NCBI RefSeq assembly: GCF_014066305.1
Contig: NW_023501037.1
Location: 186,001-250,000, forward strand
Origin: Letharia columbiana
Taxonomy: Eukaryota; Ascomycota; Lecanoromycetes; Lecanorales; Parmeliaceae
Direction: 5' to 3'
Length of the DNA: 64,000 nt
The notes under the pieces: generated by a model
What the model saw: only the letters and a program-made list of their open reading frames with translations
The model's database searches: none
What the model was told of the DNA's origin: nothing
Program-made: the position numbers and the translations under genes
Part shown: positions 38,004-48,503 of the stretch, in pieces
How the letters are laid out: each line of letters starts with the position of its first letter
Numbering within the stretch: the stretch's first letter is position 1

Positions 38004-39770
38004 ACTAGCACCTGGTTTGAGAAACGAAAGGAGTGGATGAGGCGAACGATGAGCTGCGAGGAAAACTCAGGGAAGGGAGGTCACCCTATTATAGATCCGG
38101 CGTTCTAAAAAACCGCACCTGATTCTTTCGTGGACACGACAAATCAGAGGGCGGAATCCTTCGCCGTAGGTTTGCATTCGACCGGACCAGAATTACGATC
38201 ATGTTTTTGGTGTGCCTTTCTTAGACGCACGATACAAGGAGGATTTGTTGCGTGCAATATGGGCATTGTTGGCGTTTTGGATGAAGAACGCTGAATAAGG
38301 GGCAGGGTATTCCTGCCTCACCGCTCCTTTAATCGAATGGGCTGAGCACGCACAAACAGTGGAGTATTTACTGGCACCAGTTCTTCGATAGAAGGCGAAG
38401 CATACTGCTAAGCTTTGCTTAGGTTAACAGTCCTCGGCTTTTACAATCTTTCATGCCATTTGTGATCCATAATCATGATCCGGCTTGACATCTTTTGAGT
38501 ATGGGCGTAGTCGAAAAGTCCCCATTAAGAACCCTATGCTTTTTCCGTCGAGGCACAGCGGTTTGCTGCACAATGACAAAGGCTTTTGCATAGACGGTGG
38601 GTCTGAGCGCACCAAGTGCGTCCCGTAGTTCTCTGCGAGGCTTATGTCGTCTAAAATAAGGTAGTCCCGGATGCCAAGGCTCCTGCGCCAAGATCTCGGG
38701 TAACGCCCCACCTAAAAGGGGTGCGCTTAGTAGTATTTCGGAACTGCACCCGGGCAATATGCAAAGATCCCTCAAGTCCAGTTCATGCGCTCCCAGGATA
38801 TATTCTAGGGGGTCCCTTACTACCGGGCTGTCTTCCGAGAGTAGGGCTAAGGCTGGTACTAGCGTTGCCAGGACTTTTGGTGCAGACCTCCGTAAGGCTG
38901 TTGGACCACCAGCAATGCCTGGTGGCATTCGAGTTCGCTCCCAAAAACATCATCCTTGGCCCTGGAATCTTTCGAAGGACCCACTAGCTTGGGCGTCAAC
39001 AAATACAAACAGCCTCCGATTCTGATGGATAGCAAGTTGAATCATGCGTCCACGGTCTCCGGATATCCCTGTTGGAGTGCTCAATGCAGCCTCTTTAACC
39101 CCTGTGCAGCGAGTTCCCAAGGCGGCTGGGGCAAGGTCGAGGAACAATTTCCCTCTCAACATCTAGGAGCTCATATGAAGGCGGGGCACAAGAGAGAATT
39201 TCAATGACTAAGTTCAGGCAGGTCCAGTGATGCATACAAATCCGATTACAATCAAAGAGTGCAAATCATGCAGGCTTTAGTTCATGGATGGCAATTGCCC
39301 ACCTTGGCATGCGGGGCATGCACGGCGTCTCTGCAGCGAGACTCAAGCCGAGCTAACCCTGATTATCCCACATGTGGCTGACCTGCAGGCTGCTTACTGT
39401 TCACTTTGGTTTCTATAACATCCCTGCGGCAATTGATGCCCTCTCAGGTTTTAGATTGTGGACCAGGTCCACTTCACAGATAAGATATTGTCGTTTGTCA
39501 CTAAAGACTTTCGTTGATTTGCTGATGGCTAGCGGTAAACCCACGCAGCGGTGGCTGACATGCCGGGGAAACACTTGTTAGGGTGTGGGTAAGCCCCACG
39601 GTGCCCATTCGCTTCGCACTCTCTGCTTCCGGCTGTACGAGCTTCGCATCTCAGCAGTCCATGTATGCATTCAGGGAAGCACTATCGGTGCCGCATATCG
39701 AAGTGTGCACCTGGACAAGGCGAAAGAAGCAACGGCCGTTTCCTCAGCATCATAATAGCTTTAGAGAAAC
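38004..39770. other. Intergenic, no convincing gene
   Basis: About 1.8 kb of normal composition between the Pth11-like gene and the GMC pseudogene. Open frames of up to about 150 codons exist on the minus strand (38473-38928), but they overlap plus-strand frames of similar length and show no family motif or splice context. It may hold a decayed gene that I do not recognise. Confidence 0.35.
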
Positions 39771-41800
39771 ATGGCTACTCATATTGACCCATTTTCTTCC
39801 CCAGCTACTCATTTCGACTACTTGATTGCCCGAGGTGGCACTGCAGGCCTCATGCGGGCAGCGCGGCTGACGGAGGATCCAGATATTACTGTCGGCGTTT
39901 TTGAGGTCGGGTTCGTATATTTAAAGAATGACCATTCATTTTTGGTCTTGAGGTTGAGTCGTAAAACATGTTTCGGGAATTAATCGAGGTGTCAACTCTC
40001 GAGACCTGTCTTGCAACTCATCTACCTACCTTGAAGAAGCTACGCTGATCTCAAAATGCGCACAGCCTCGACCGAACTGATGATCCCAATATCCTCACTC
40101 CTGGATTCACGCCCACCATGTGGGACAACCCGGAGTATAACTGGATCTTCGACACAGTGCCCCAGACTAACGGCAACAATCGCGTTATTAACCATCCGCG
40201 TCAAGAGTCAGCTTGGAGGATCTAGCGCCATCAATTTTAATTCTTGGACCCACACGTCTCAATAAGACATCGACGACTGGGGCCAACTTGGCAATCGTGG
40301 GCGGTCTTGGAAGGAACTCTTCCCATACTTCCTCAAATGGAAGAACTACAATGCTCCACCCATTAGTGTATCGGAACAGGTCGACACCACCTTCATCGGA
40401 TCGTATCTGCATGGTAAAAATAGCCCGGTCCAAGACATCTTTTCACCTTTTTACGGGAATTTCTACAAAGCTTGGGAGCCCACGTATAAGAGCCTGGGCC
40501 TGGGTCCTACTCTACCGGTGATGCGAAAGAAGGAATTGCAATTGGCGCTTACACGACATTGATGACTATTGATAAAACCAATGCTACCCGAAATTGTGCC
40601 AGTAACGCATACTGCAAACCCACCGCTGCAAGACCATACCTGAAGGTACTTACCGGTGCCTTCGCCACCAAAGTCATCTTCGCTGCTTCTACAACGCCTT
40701 TGGTAGCCACCAGCGTCAATTTCACTGTTTGCGGCGACACTTCGACTGCTTCGGCACAACGCGAAATTATCCTTTTCGCGGGAACATTCCAAGCAACTCA
40801 TCTCCTTGAGCTTTCTGGAGTAGGGAATGCGTCCTTGCTCGAATCATAGGGCAGTTCAAGTGTGCTATATGAGAGTCCGAAAAGGGTGAGAATTTTCAGG
40901 ATCACATCCTCCTTTCCTTGGCATTCGAAGCTGCTCTAGGAGAAGTCAGGTTTGAATCGCTACCTAACGAGACCTTTGTTGCAGATGCCCGTGCGGGGTC
41001 TGCTATGAACCGAACTGGTCCCTTCGCGTCAGGTACATGCAATGCGTACGTCTCTTTCAGTCAGATTCTTGTCGCTTTGAACAAAGATCCGTCACACCAT
41101 TTTCTGCCCCAACGTCAATAAACAAGCCTACAGAAATGTTCAGACAAGATGACTTATATCATCCTAAGGACCCATCCCACAGTCTCTTCTCCACGCACCA
41201 TCTCGGAGCAAAATCTCAGGCCAACCAAAGAAAGATGCGCTCATCCTGCTAATGCTCCTCGACACCAACGAAGCAGGCTTGCCAGAAGTCTGTCTTCCAT
41301 CCGGTACAACCCCCGAGCACGCTGACAATGCCAGTCTCCTCTTCAGCCCGGACCTTGTCCTCTATCCTGGCAACCACTTCTCCACGCTCACAGTCCTTAA
41401 AACTCCATTTCCTCGTGGTAGTGTACATATCGTATCTGCAGATCCCACCGTCTACCCGTCCATCGATCCAAACTATCCCTCCCACCCTCTCGACCTCATC
41501 GTCATCTCACAAGCTATGTTGCATTTACAGCAAGTCGCTGGCACGGCACCACTACCGACGCATCTTAAGGAAGGTGGTCATGTCGTCCAGCCAGGCTTCC
41601 ATGAGCTTGACGAGCAGAATGTGGAGGCTTTTGTGAGGAACAGTTTCAGCAGTGAGTATCACCCGATCGGTACCTGCGCTATGGGACCGAGGGAGGAGGG
41701 TTCAGTGGTAAGTGAGAGGATGGCGGTGCATGGAACGAGGCGTTTGAGGGTTTTGGATGCGAGTGTCTTCCCTTTGCAGGGGATGCGCGGGTTGAAGAGG
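39771..41800 (+). pseudogene. GMC oxidoreductase (FAD, glucose-methanol-choline) pseudogene
   Basis: Clear GMC features in order, but in different frames: an N-terminal dinucleotide-binding region (FDYLIARGGTAGL at about 39817, where the family has GGGTAG, so the first glycine is now Arg); the signature region QLGGSSAINF near 40210; a WGQLGN..W.ELFPYF segment near 40280; QREIILFAGTFQ..LLELSGVG near 40757; PRGSVHIVSADP near 41412; and the catalytic-His motif HPIGTCAMGP at 41660. Frame changes near 40200, 40510 and between 40850 and 41250, a stop at about 40263 (Q-to-stop, CAA to TAA), another at about 40847 and a lost C-terminal RGN..S region show that it is broken. Intact members are FAD-dependent, often secreted alcohol or aryl-alcohol oxidases or dehydrogenases. 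Confidence 0.85.
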
Positions 41801-42656
41801 ACTTTGGTGGTGCTGGGGGTTGCGAAGAGAGGGAGGAGGAGAAGGAGTGGCAGGATCATTGGGGGGTGGTTGATGTTTGGGGAGGGGGGCGGGGGGGGCT
41901 CTGATGGGGAGGTGGGATGGAGTTGGGAGACTGGGATAGGGTGGGAGTTGCGCGATAGGATCTTTCTGAACGAATTGAGCCGATCGCTCGTCGCAAAGAC
42001 TGGGGTTATAGAAATGGCGCTTGTTCAGCGATGGGAGCGACATTCGGAGATTTGTCTTTCCACCATCGACGATACTCTGTGGCATTCAGACGTGTGAGTG
42101 TCAACGGGCGCGATGGTTTGAATGTCGTTGCCAAGCGGTTGAACCTCCGGATGCGGTCTATTCACACGAGGACCCTTAATGTCTAAACCCGAAAACGTCC
42201 AGGTGTAGAAAAGCCTTTGCCATTACCCTCCTCCCCACATGAAAGAAGTGTTTTGTCATAGAGAAACTAGCGGTGGGGAAACTGCTGACAGTATTGGACG
42301 GAACGTCGTCTATGACAAGCTCCCATACTGCAAACGGGAGAAGATGGCCAATACGAACGTTCCACTCAGTCGTATTCGAGCGTTGATTGCTGTCATCCTT
42401 AGTTCGACCCGCAGGAGGCCATCTGAGAAACGACCTGTAATGCGTCCTCATATATAGACAAACAGCTAACGAAATTTCTTCAGGTGCGAACAATCTATCT
42501 GTTATAATTCAGTGGCCTAAAGATTCGCGACGGAAATGCTCGCAGTAGGACATGTCATCCCTCGCTCTTCTGCGTGCGAGCTTCCCCAACCTAGGTCTAT
42601 CAGACCCAGCTCGCCTCTTGAGAGCCAAGTGTACGGGGTCCCGCATTCCAAGCGGG
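41801..42656. other. Intergenic, partly low-complexity
   Basis: It starts with a G-rich run (about 41800-41945) trailing the GMC pseudogene. The open frames through it are a side effect of the composition. Nothing else recognised up to the small CxxC gene. Confidence 0.4.
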
Positions 42657-42911
42657 TCACCTGCAATACTGGCAAGGTGTACGTATGAAGCCTTGCCCTT
42701 GACCGCAATAGCGACACGGTATGAATAATGCTACCAGCCGCGCTCCGCGGCACCTTGGGCACTCAATCGCCGCGTCGCTGCGGTCCTGCTGTCGGCCTTG
42801 CCCGTTACAGGAGTTGCAAACGATCATGATGTCTGCGCCGCCTTGGCCACCACACCATGTGCACTCTATCGATATCGTGCGGCTTCCGTGGCAATGATGA
42901 CAAGGAGCCAT
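42657..42911 (-). CDS. Small CxxCxGxG zinc-finger-like protein (DnaJ-type Cys-rich)
   Basis: An uninterrupted 84-residue frame starting at ATG 42911. It is built of repeated Cys pairs: CHHCHGS, CTWCGGQG, CNSCNGQG, CPRCRGA, CRYCGQGQG and a final CQYC, six pairs in all. This is the spacing of the DnaJ/Hsp40 central zinc-binding region (CxxCxGxG), which in full-length proteins binds two zinc ions and helps hold unfolded substrate. There is no J domain and no substrate-binding domain here. It could be a genuine small cysteine-rich protein, one exon of a larger gene, or a fragment. The regular motif spacing over the whole length argues against chance. Confidence 0.55.
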   Translation of the reverse strand: MAPCHHCHGSRTISIECTWCGGQGGADIMIVCNSCNGQGRQQDRSDAAIECPRCRGARLVALFIPCRYCGQGQGFIRTPCQYCR

Positions 42912-45160
42912 TCTTGTGTTATAGAGTCAGATGAATGCTCAGCCGAATCGGAGCAACCTACTTTCTCTCATCAAATTCGCGTCGTTTATTCAGGTTTTCT
43001 TATCGACAGAAGGAGGAGAATTGCGTTGTGATTCTATGGAAAATGACTCTGAAGTCTTTCACTAATCCTTTTTGATAATTGCGGAGGAGTTAAATGGAGA
43101 GCAATGTTTCCCGTCGCTGATCTACTTATATAGCTTAGATTCGCAATATTCATGTTTATTCACCGAAAGCAAAGCGGTTCTCATACTTTTCGAGACTTTT
43201 CGTATTTATCGTTAAAACCCTTATAAGCTTCCGGTAAGCCTAACCTACCGACTCATAGACTACCACAATCTCAACGAATATAGTAGAACAGAGGCAAGCT
43301 CTTTCGAACCTGTATCCGGTCTTTTAATCCAGTATGCCAGCGGGCGTGTTGGAAAATTCATCCGCCAAAGCTAAACCGTGAAATTTACCCACCGTGCTGA
43401 GTTATCGACAAGTCATCGAAGACGATACACAAAGACAGGTATGCGAAGGATTGCGGATGCGAGAGAAACACGACTCGACGGGCTTCAGTCGGGGAAGAGA
43501 TATCGTCTTCTAAGAGGACTCATGACTTCGGGATACCTAGATTGTGAGAATCCCTAAAAGTGTAGAGACGGAGTTACATCTTCGATCTCCGTGTTTTGAG
43601 TGAGTTTTATCTGGCTTCCGCGAGTGCAACTGCTGTTTGGACTTCAGACTCAACAGCTGACAGCGTTCCGGTCCTCTGGCAAGGTCTCGCTCCCAGGAAA
43701 AGGCTTTTCGCCTCTGCCTCAGCTCGTCGAGATCCTCTCAGAGCCCAGAGTGCTGCTGCTTGTACTCAGTGCCGGGAAACGTATTCCGAGTTGGCACAGG
43801 AGTATATCTTCTTGATCATTCTGACCGGATCTCAAACATCAGCTGACAGATGAGCAGAAAATGTACTACGTAAGATCACACCTGTGTGGGCAGGTATTCC
43901 AACCCTGAGATACGAACGTCGTTTCCCAAGAAGGCAAGAGCAAAGTATCGCACTATTTGGACAGCGAACGAAGCTCCCCGGCTTGGGGTATGACAGCCCC
44001 TTGTTAAAGCATCAAAGAGCTGACCAACTACCCGTGAAGTGGCAGATAAGAAAGTCATAAAGGCTGCCGCCTTTATCTCTCACTTGTTCCAATGCTTTAC
44101 TTACGGTCAGGTAGCTTCGAAATTGTCGACGACTTTTGTTAATTCTCTTGCAATTATGCGTGTGTGATTCCCTATGCATTTTGAGTTCGCGCTTGAAGAG
44201 GTTGACTGAGAATGGGTTGAAGGAAGAAATGCCGATTTTTGCAGGCTCACACAATCTGGCTCAGCTTCCCCCTCACCCGGCTCGACCATCTTTTGTACGA
44301 GAGAATGTGTTGAGAAACAAGACAGAGCCCAAAGTCAGCAGTGTCGAAGTCTCCATCTTACGATCGATGTAAATTGAAGAGTAATGTGTTGAAGAAACGT
44401 TGGAGGTTTAATTGATGATCTTGCTGACATGACGCTCCGAGCAAAATGTGTTAACGCGACTTTCAAACTTTGCCATGCTGAAAACCTCAATTTGTCTTAG
44501 CGCGCACTGGAAAATGTGTTGAGAAAAATGATGCTGCTTCAAGCTCGATTTGATTTAGTGTGTAAAGAGAGGGAGATAGGTTGAAAGGTGAATACGAAGT
44601 TCGACTGATTGAATATGTTAAAGTTTGGTGTTGACTTTGTGCTTGACAAGAATTGTATCGCAGGGCAACGCCTGAGGCTGATGAGGCATTTCGACGACGA
44701 GGGGGGCAGGGTGCCGAAATGCCAAGCATTCTCGAACAAGCTAAGTAACTAGCCTTCCCGAGCGGGCCCTGGCATCAAGCCCTGGGGTTTGCTTTTCTGC
44801 CCCGCCATTATTCTCACTCTTCTTCCTGCATCTTCTCCGTACTTGCGACTTCTCCATCTGAAAGAATAGCTAGCTGCACTCAACTTCCACGCTTGTACAT
44901 CTGTCACTACAAGAGAGGCCAAACAGACTCACAACATAGGCACTACTATGGACTTACCCACAACGAGTTTTTCAAACGAAGTCTACCTCGCCGCTAATTC
45001 GCAGATCCGACGACTTGGGATTTAGTCGGATCCGCGAAGATGACGGTATTGACAAGATTTGCCCTGAGTTTCGTATGATTGAGAGACCAAAAGGTCTCTG
45101 AGATTGCTGGTCAAGGCGTCAAGACTCGTCACTCAAGGAGAGCTGAATGGATCGAGTCCC
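42912..45160. other. Intergenic, no convincing gene
   Basis: Over 2 kb of ordinary composition with only short overlapping frames. It contains four spaced AATGTGTT words (44304-44520) and two short perfect hairpins: GATCCGAC..GTCGGATC around 45003-45031 and AGAGACC-AAAA-GGTCTCT at 45082-45099 just beyond the strongest part. No RNA gene recognised. Confidence 0.4.
44304..44520 (+). repeat. Four spaced AATGTGTTGA-like words
   Basis: AATGTGTT occurs at 44304, 44383, 44445 and 44513, three of them continuing as GA(A)GAAA. Steps of 79, 62 and 68 bases suggest a decayed tandem repeat or a cluster of binding sites. No gene starts immediately next to it. Confidence 0.45.
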
Positions 45161-45239
45161 TACACCAAGTCATGTTTCCGCCCAACAGGAGACTTCTCCC
45201 ACTTCATTCGGAGCGAGCCATACGGAAGGGAGGGGTGGA

Positions 45240-45372
45240 GAAAATAAAAAGCACCGCAACACCATTGTACCAGCGCCATTAGGAATCGAACCTGATACGA
45301 ACTAAATATCTCCGCCAAACAGGTGGGAGGGTTCGGCCATACTATATCCAGATCTCCGATCTGATTCCCCAA
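45240..45372 (-). repeat. tRNA-like Pol III unit (tRNA relic or SINE)
   Basis: On the minus strand a perfect B-box, GGTTCGATTCC, lies at about 45275-45285. About 45-60 bases upstream is an A-box-like TGGATATAGTATGG, and about 30 bases downstream a T-run (TTTTTATTTT near 45245) that would stop Pol III. I could not fold a full cloverleaf, and the acceptor stem halves do not pair. The 3' half recurs, with C/T and G/A differences, at about 124-160. Two dispersed copies with Pol III signals fit a tRNA-derived SINE or a tRNA pseudogene. Confidence 0.45.
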
Positions 45373-45784
45373 TGCACACTCTGACCGTAGTGGTGGAACT
45401 CGCCGCCCAAGATACGACTTACATGCAGCTTATCAGATAGTCAGCTTTCTGATACACGATGCTAAGCGCTGTGCCTCATGCGCGCTTTCGGCGACCGTTG
45501 ATCACTTTATTCCACACCTTCCTTTTGACCAATCATGGGAGAGTCTCAACACACCATCATCCCGCATTGCATATTGAAGATTCGAGAGTCAAGACCCCGT
45601 GTCTCAACGATTTATCGCAATGCGCTCTCCAAATTATGCCTATTACCTTTGCCGCTTCCGTCTTTCCTTCTTCCACCCTCCTTATATTCTTGTCTTCCGT
45701 CATGTCATGACCATCTGTCATCCGACTTCACCATTCAACGTCCGCACGCTCAATACTCGGTAAATAGAAAAGCCTTGGGTCAAG

Positions 45785-47087
45785 ATGTCGACTGGTGCTG
45801 CTGCAGCACCGAGTGCGCCTCCAAAGATCGGCCAGACATCCTTCCAGGTGACCATGCACAGTGGCACATCTGACTATATCTGAGCTCACGCGAGCGCAGA
45901 TTGCCATTGGTTTCCTGCTCGGCATAGCATTGATCGTAGCAACTGGCAGAACAGTCATCCGCGCCCGCACATACAAGTCTCGTGGCTTCACTGTCGATGA
46001 TGGCTTCTTCCTGCTCGCCGTAATCACCTTCCTGGCCGGCACCGTGATGACCTACGTCGACGTACCACACTTCTACTCAGAGGAACTTGTGGAAGCCGGC
46101 TTGGAATCTGCCCCTGCAAACTTCATCTCGTCCCTCATATTGGGCGAGAAGCTGGAGGACGCTGTCACGTCGCTCCTGGGAGTTGCCATTGTCAGCGTCA
46201 AGTTCTCCTTCTTGTTCTTTTTCCGAGCCCTTCTCCGGCAGCAAAAGAAGATGATGGTCTGGTGGTGGTGCATCTTTGCCATACTCATTCCTACTGCTTT
46301 CGTCATGATCTTTGCTATCTTCATCGTGTGTGCCTACTGGAACCAGGAAATCTTCGGTCCGTCAACTCTTCTTCCTTGTCAAGATCACTATACGATCTTT
46401 ACTGATGCGCTTGAAGTCAAATGCGTGACACCAGCGGCTCATCAGAGGCAGAATGGTGTGCTCAAAGCCATCACAATCCTGGACATTGTTACGGACGCTT
46501 TCCGTAAGTCTTGGCGTTTTTTGTCGAGACTAGTGGCCTCGATAATATTGACCAATGAATCAGTCATCTCAGTCCCAGTCCTCCTCCTCTGGAATGTTCG
46601 AATCAGCATCCGCCGTAAACTCGCCCTGTGCGGCATTCTCTGTCTCAGTGTCTGCACAATGATCGTCTCCATCATCAAGGTCGCTGGCGCAAACACCAGC
46701 ACTGGCGGAGTCGACTCCTCATGGGTTCTACTGTGGTACGAGATAGAAGCTGCCGTTGCGATTATCGTGGTATCTTTTACAGCATTCAGAGCCCTGTTCG
46801 TCGCACACCAAGCACTGAAGTACCGGACCCCGGCTGAGGACACCTCTACGTCGTGGAACTTATGGAGAAGGAATACTAAGGGCTCGAGAAGTAAGGAGCT
46901 GCCAGAGATACCGTCGCAGGTGCTGGGGGGTGTGAGGACGCACATACGGCGATCTCGGTACGGCGAAGGAAGCTTTGATAACCGAGGGGACGATATAGAA
47001 CTGCCATTGCATGGGCCGGGTATCATAGTGACGCAGAGAATCCATTCCGAGAAGGTAAAGTCACCTAGCTTGGTTACAAGTAAATGA
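45785..47087 (+). CDS. Second Pth11-like / rhodopsin-domain integral membrane protein
   Basis: Three-exon model: 45785-45847, 45900-46503 and 46564-47087, 396 residues. The ATG at 45785 was chosen because the frame beginning further on has no ATG; a 52-bp intron (45848-45899, branch CTGAC, acceptor GCGCAG) joins it in frame. The second intron (46504-46563, GTAAGT..CAG) is 60 bp, a multiple of three without stops, so the frame reads through it. Features: first helix IAIGFLLGIALIVATGR, hallmark VDDGFFLLA, several more membrane helices, VKC.TPAA loop, VISVPVLLLWNVRISIRRK helix 6 and a last helix before a hydrophilic, Arg/Ser-rich tail. The role is probably as for the gene at 36652. The two are divergent paralogs, not recent duplicates. 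Confidence 0.85.
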
Positions 47088-47626
47088 AGCTAATGATCGG
47101 TCCAGACACCCCGCCAGCCAACCACGAGACCTTCCGCCGAGTCTTTTGTGTGAATAACGAGTGTAACGGTTTTCTTATCTGCAGTGAAAACATCTTATAC
47201 ACAGGCTATAGGTATCCCGCATGAGTGTAACGATTATGTCTTCTTCTTTTCTGATAGAAACACCGTATATCCAGGCCAGGCGCGTCAGTCCATTTGATTA
47301 CTAAAGCGCTTCCTACAAGCCCCGGTATAGAGAAGCCGGCAATTACACTCTGGTAGCAGGACCTAGATTAGTGCTATTTTTATTGCTGGTGTTACGAAAA
47401 GTATCACACTAGCGACACGACAAGCATCTTCGGCGCATACAATATAAGAGAGCAAATCTTTTCTCGCGACGGCAGGTTATCTACGCGTTCATTGATACAC
47501 TCGACCGTACTCGAGCATTCAGGAACAACTATATCATATGTACCTCAATGTATGAAAAAACGCTGCAGACCCTTCTTCGCCACGCCTTTACATCATATCA
47601 TGATACTAACCTCTTTACCGCCCGCA
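47088..47626. other. Intergenic / promoter region of the secreted-protein gene
   Basis: Ordinary composition between the stop of the Pth11-like gene and the ATG at 47627. No gene, RNA or repeat recognised. It would hold the promoter of the downstream secreted-protein gene. Confidence 0.35.
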
Positions 47627-48503
47627 ATGTTCTCTGTTCCATTCTTCTTTACAGCTGGGGTCGCATCACTCACGTTGAATGCCGCACAGCCTCTAATTCC
47701 AAAGCCCCTAGCGACACTGAACCCCTCAAATCTATCAGCCAACGCGTCGCTACCTAACGGACAACCAGCACCCTCTTCCAACCTCTCCCACCTGATAATC
47801 CAATGCGACCCGGATGGATACGGATCCGATCTGAATTACGACAGCTGCCACGACGCCTACGACCAGATACCGCACTTTATATCCGACCTGACATGGGGCC
47901 CCCGCACACAGGGTCGCTGGTCGGTAAATCTGCCTTGGAGGGTCTACAGCTGTGAGTCTGACGCCGGAAATCAATCCCATCCATCCATACCTCGCTCCGG
48001 GTGCGAGCGCATGCGGGACAGCGCACCGTGCGCATCCACAGCCGACGGCTCTTGCGTCATCAACGTGATCTCGCGCCCCGGCATCGCCGTCTTGGACAAG
48101 GCGTCCTGGTACCGCATCGCGCAAGCGGCGTGAGAGATCCTCGAGCAATGCGTGCGGCCCCGAGACATGGGGCGGGAGTCTCAAGAACCAAGGAAAGAAA
48201 AAAAACCCCCCCTCCCCCGATCGATCGATCCGGCGCGCGGAACCCGTCCTTGTTGACTCGCCCGGCGTTCCGCCCCGTACCCGCGTAGGAGAGAAGGCGA
48301 ACCTCATCGTCAGCGTCCGATCCTTCGCGCCCCAGGTGCGCTGTTCCGCGCCCGGCGCGCGCCCGCCGGACGCCGACGCCCTGCTCGACGCTCCGGAACG
48401 ACATGTTCGCGGGCGAGGCGGCGCGGGTCTTCGGGCCCCGCGGGGGAGGCCGGGGCTGCTGCCGCCGCCGTCGGCGACGGGCGTGCGCGGTGGTGGGGGG
48501 TTT
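47627..48503 (+). pseudogene. Secreted cysteine-containing protein, broken and truncated
   Basis: The ATG at 47627 starts a likely signal peptide (MFSVPFFFTAGVASLTLNA). The mature part has CDPDGYGSDLNYDSCHDA and a WGPRTQGRWSVNLPWR block, then, after a probable intron at 47952-48041 (GTGAGT..CACAG), DGSCVINVISRPG. The layout resembles a common fungal family of small secreted proteins of unknown function; no enzyme motif seen. The frame stops at 48131-48133 (TGA) in what should be an Arg codon (CGA), although the next codons still read EILEQCVRP. Further downstream NDMFAGEAARVFG appears in another frame, near 48400. The 3' end runs straight into the piggyBac relic at about 48504. Likely a host gene killed by a C-to-T change and frameshift, possibly also by the insertion. 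Confidence 0.55.

Noticed and set aside
38473..38928. 151-codon minus-strand frame
   Set aside because: It overlaps similar-length plus-strand frames, has no domain, signal or splice context, and reads like non-coding sequence.
46442..47026. 194-codon minus-strand frame
   Set aside because: Antisense shadow of the Pth11-like gene at 45785-47087.
47750..48500. GC-rich minus-strand continuation of the transposase frame
   Set aside because: The family signal ends at about 48504; further down the frame is antisense to the secreted-protein gene and only stays open because of GC composition.
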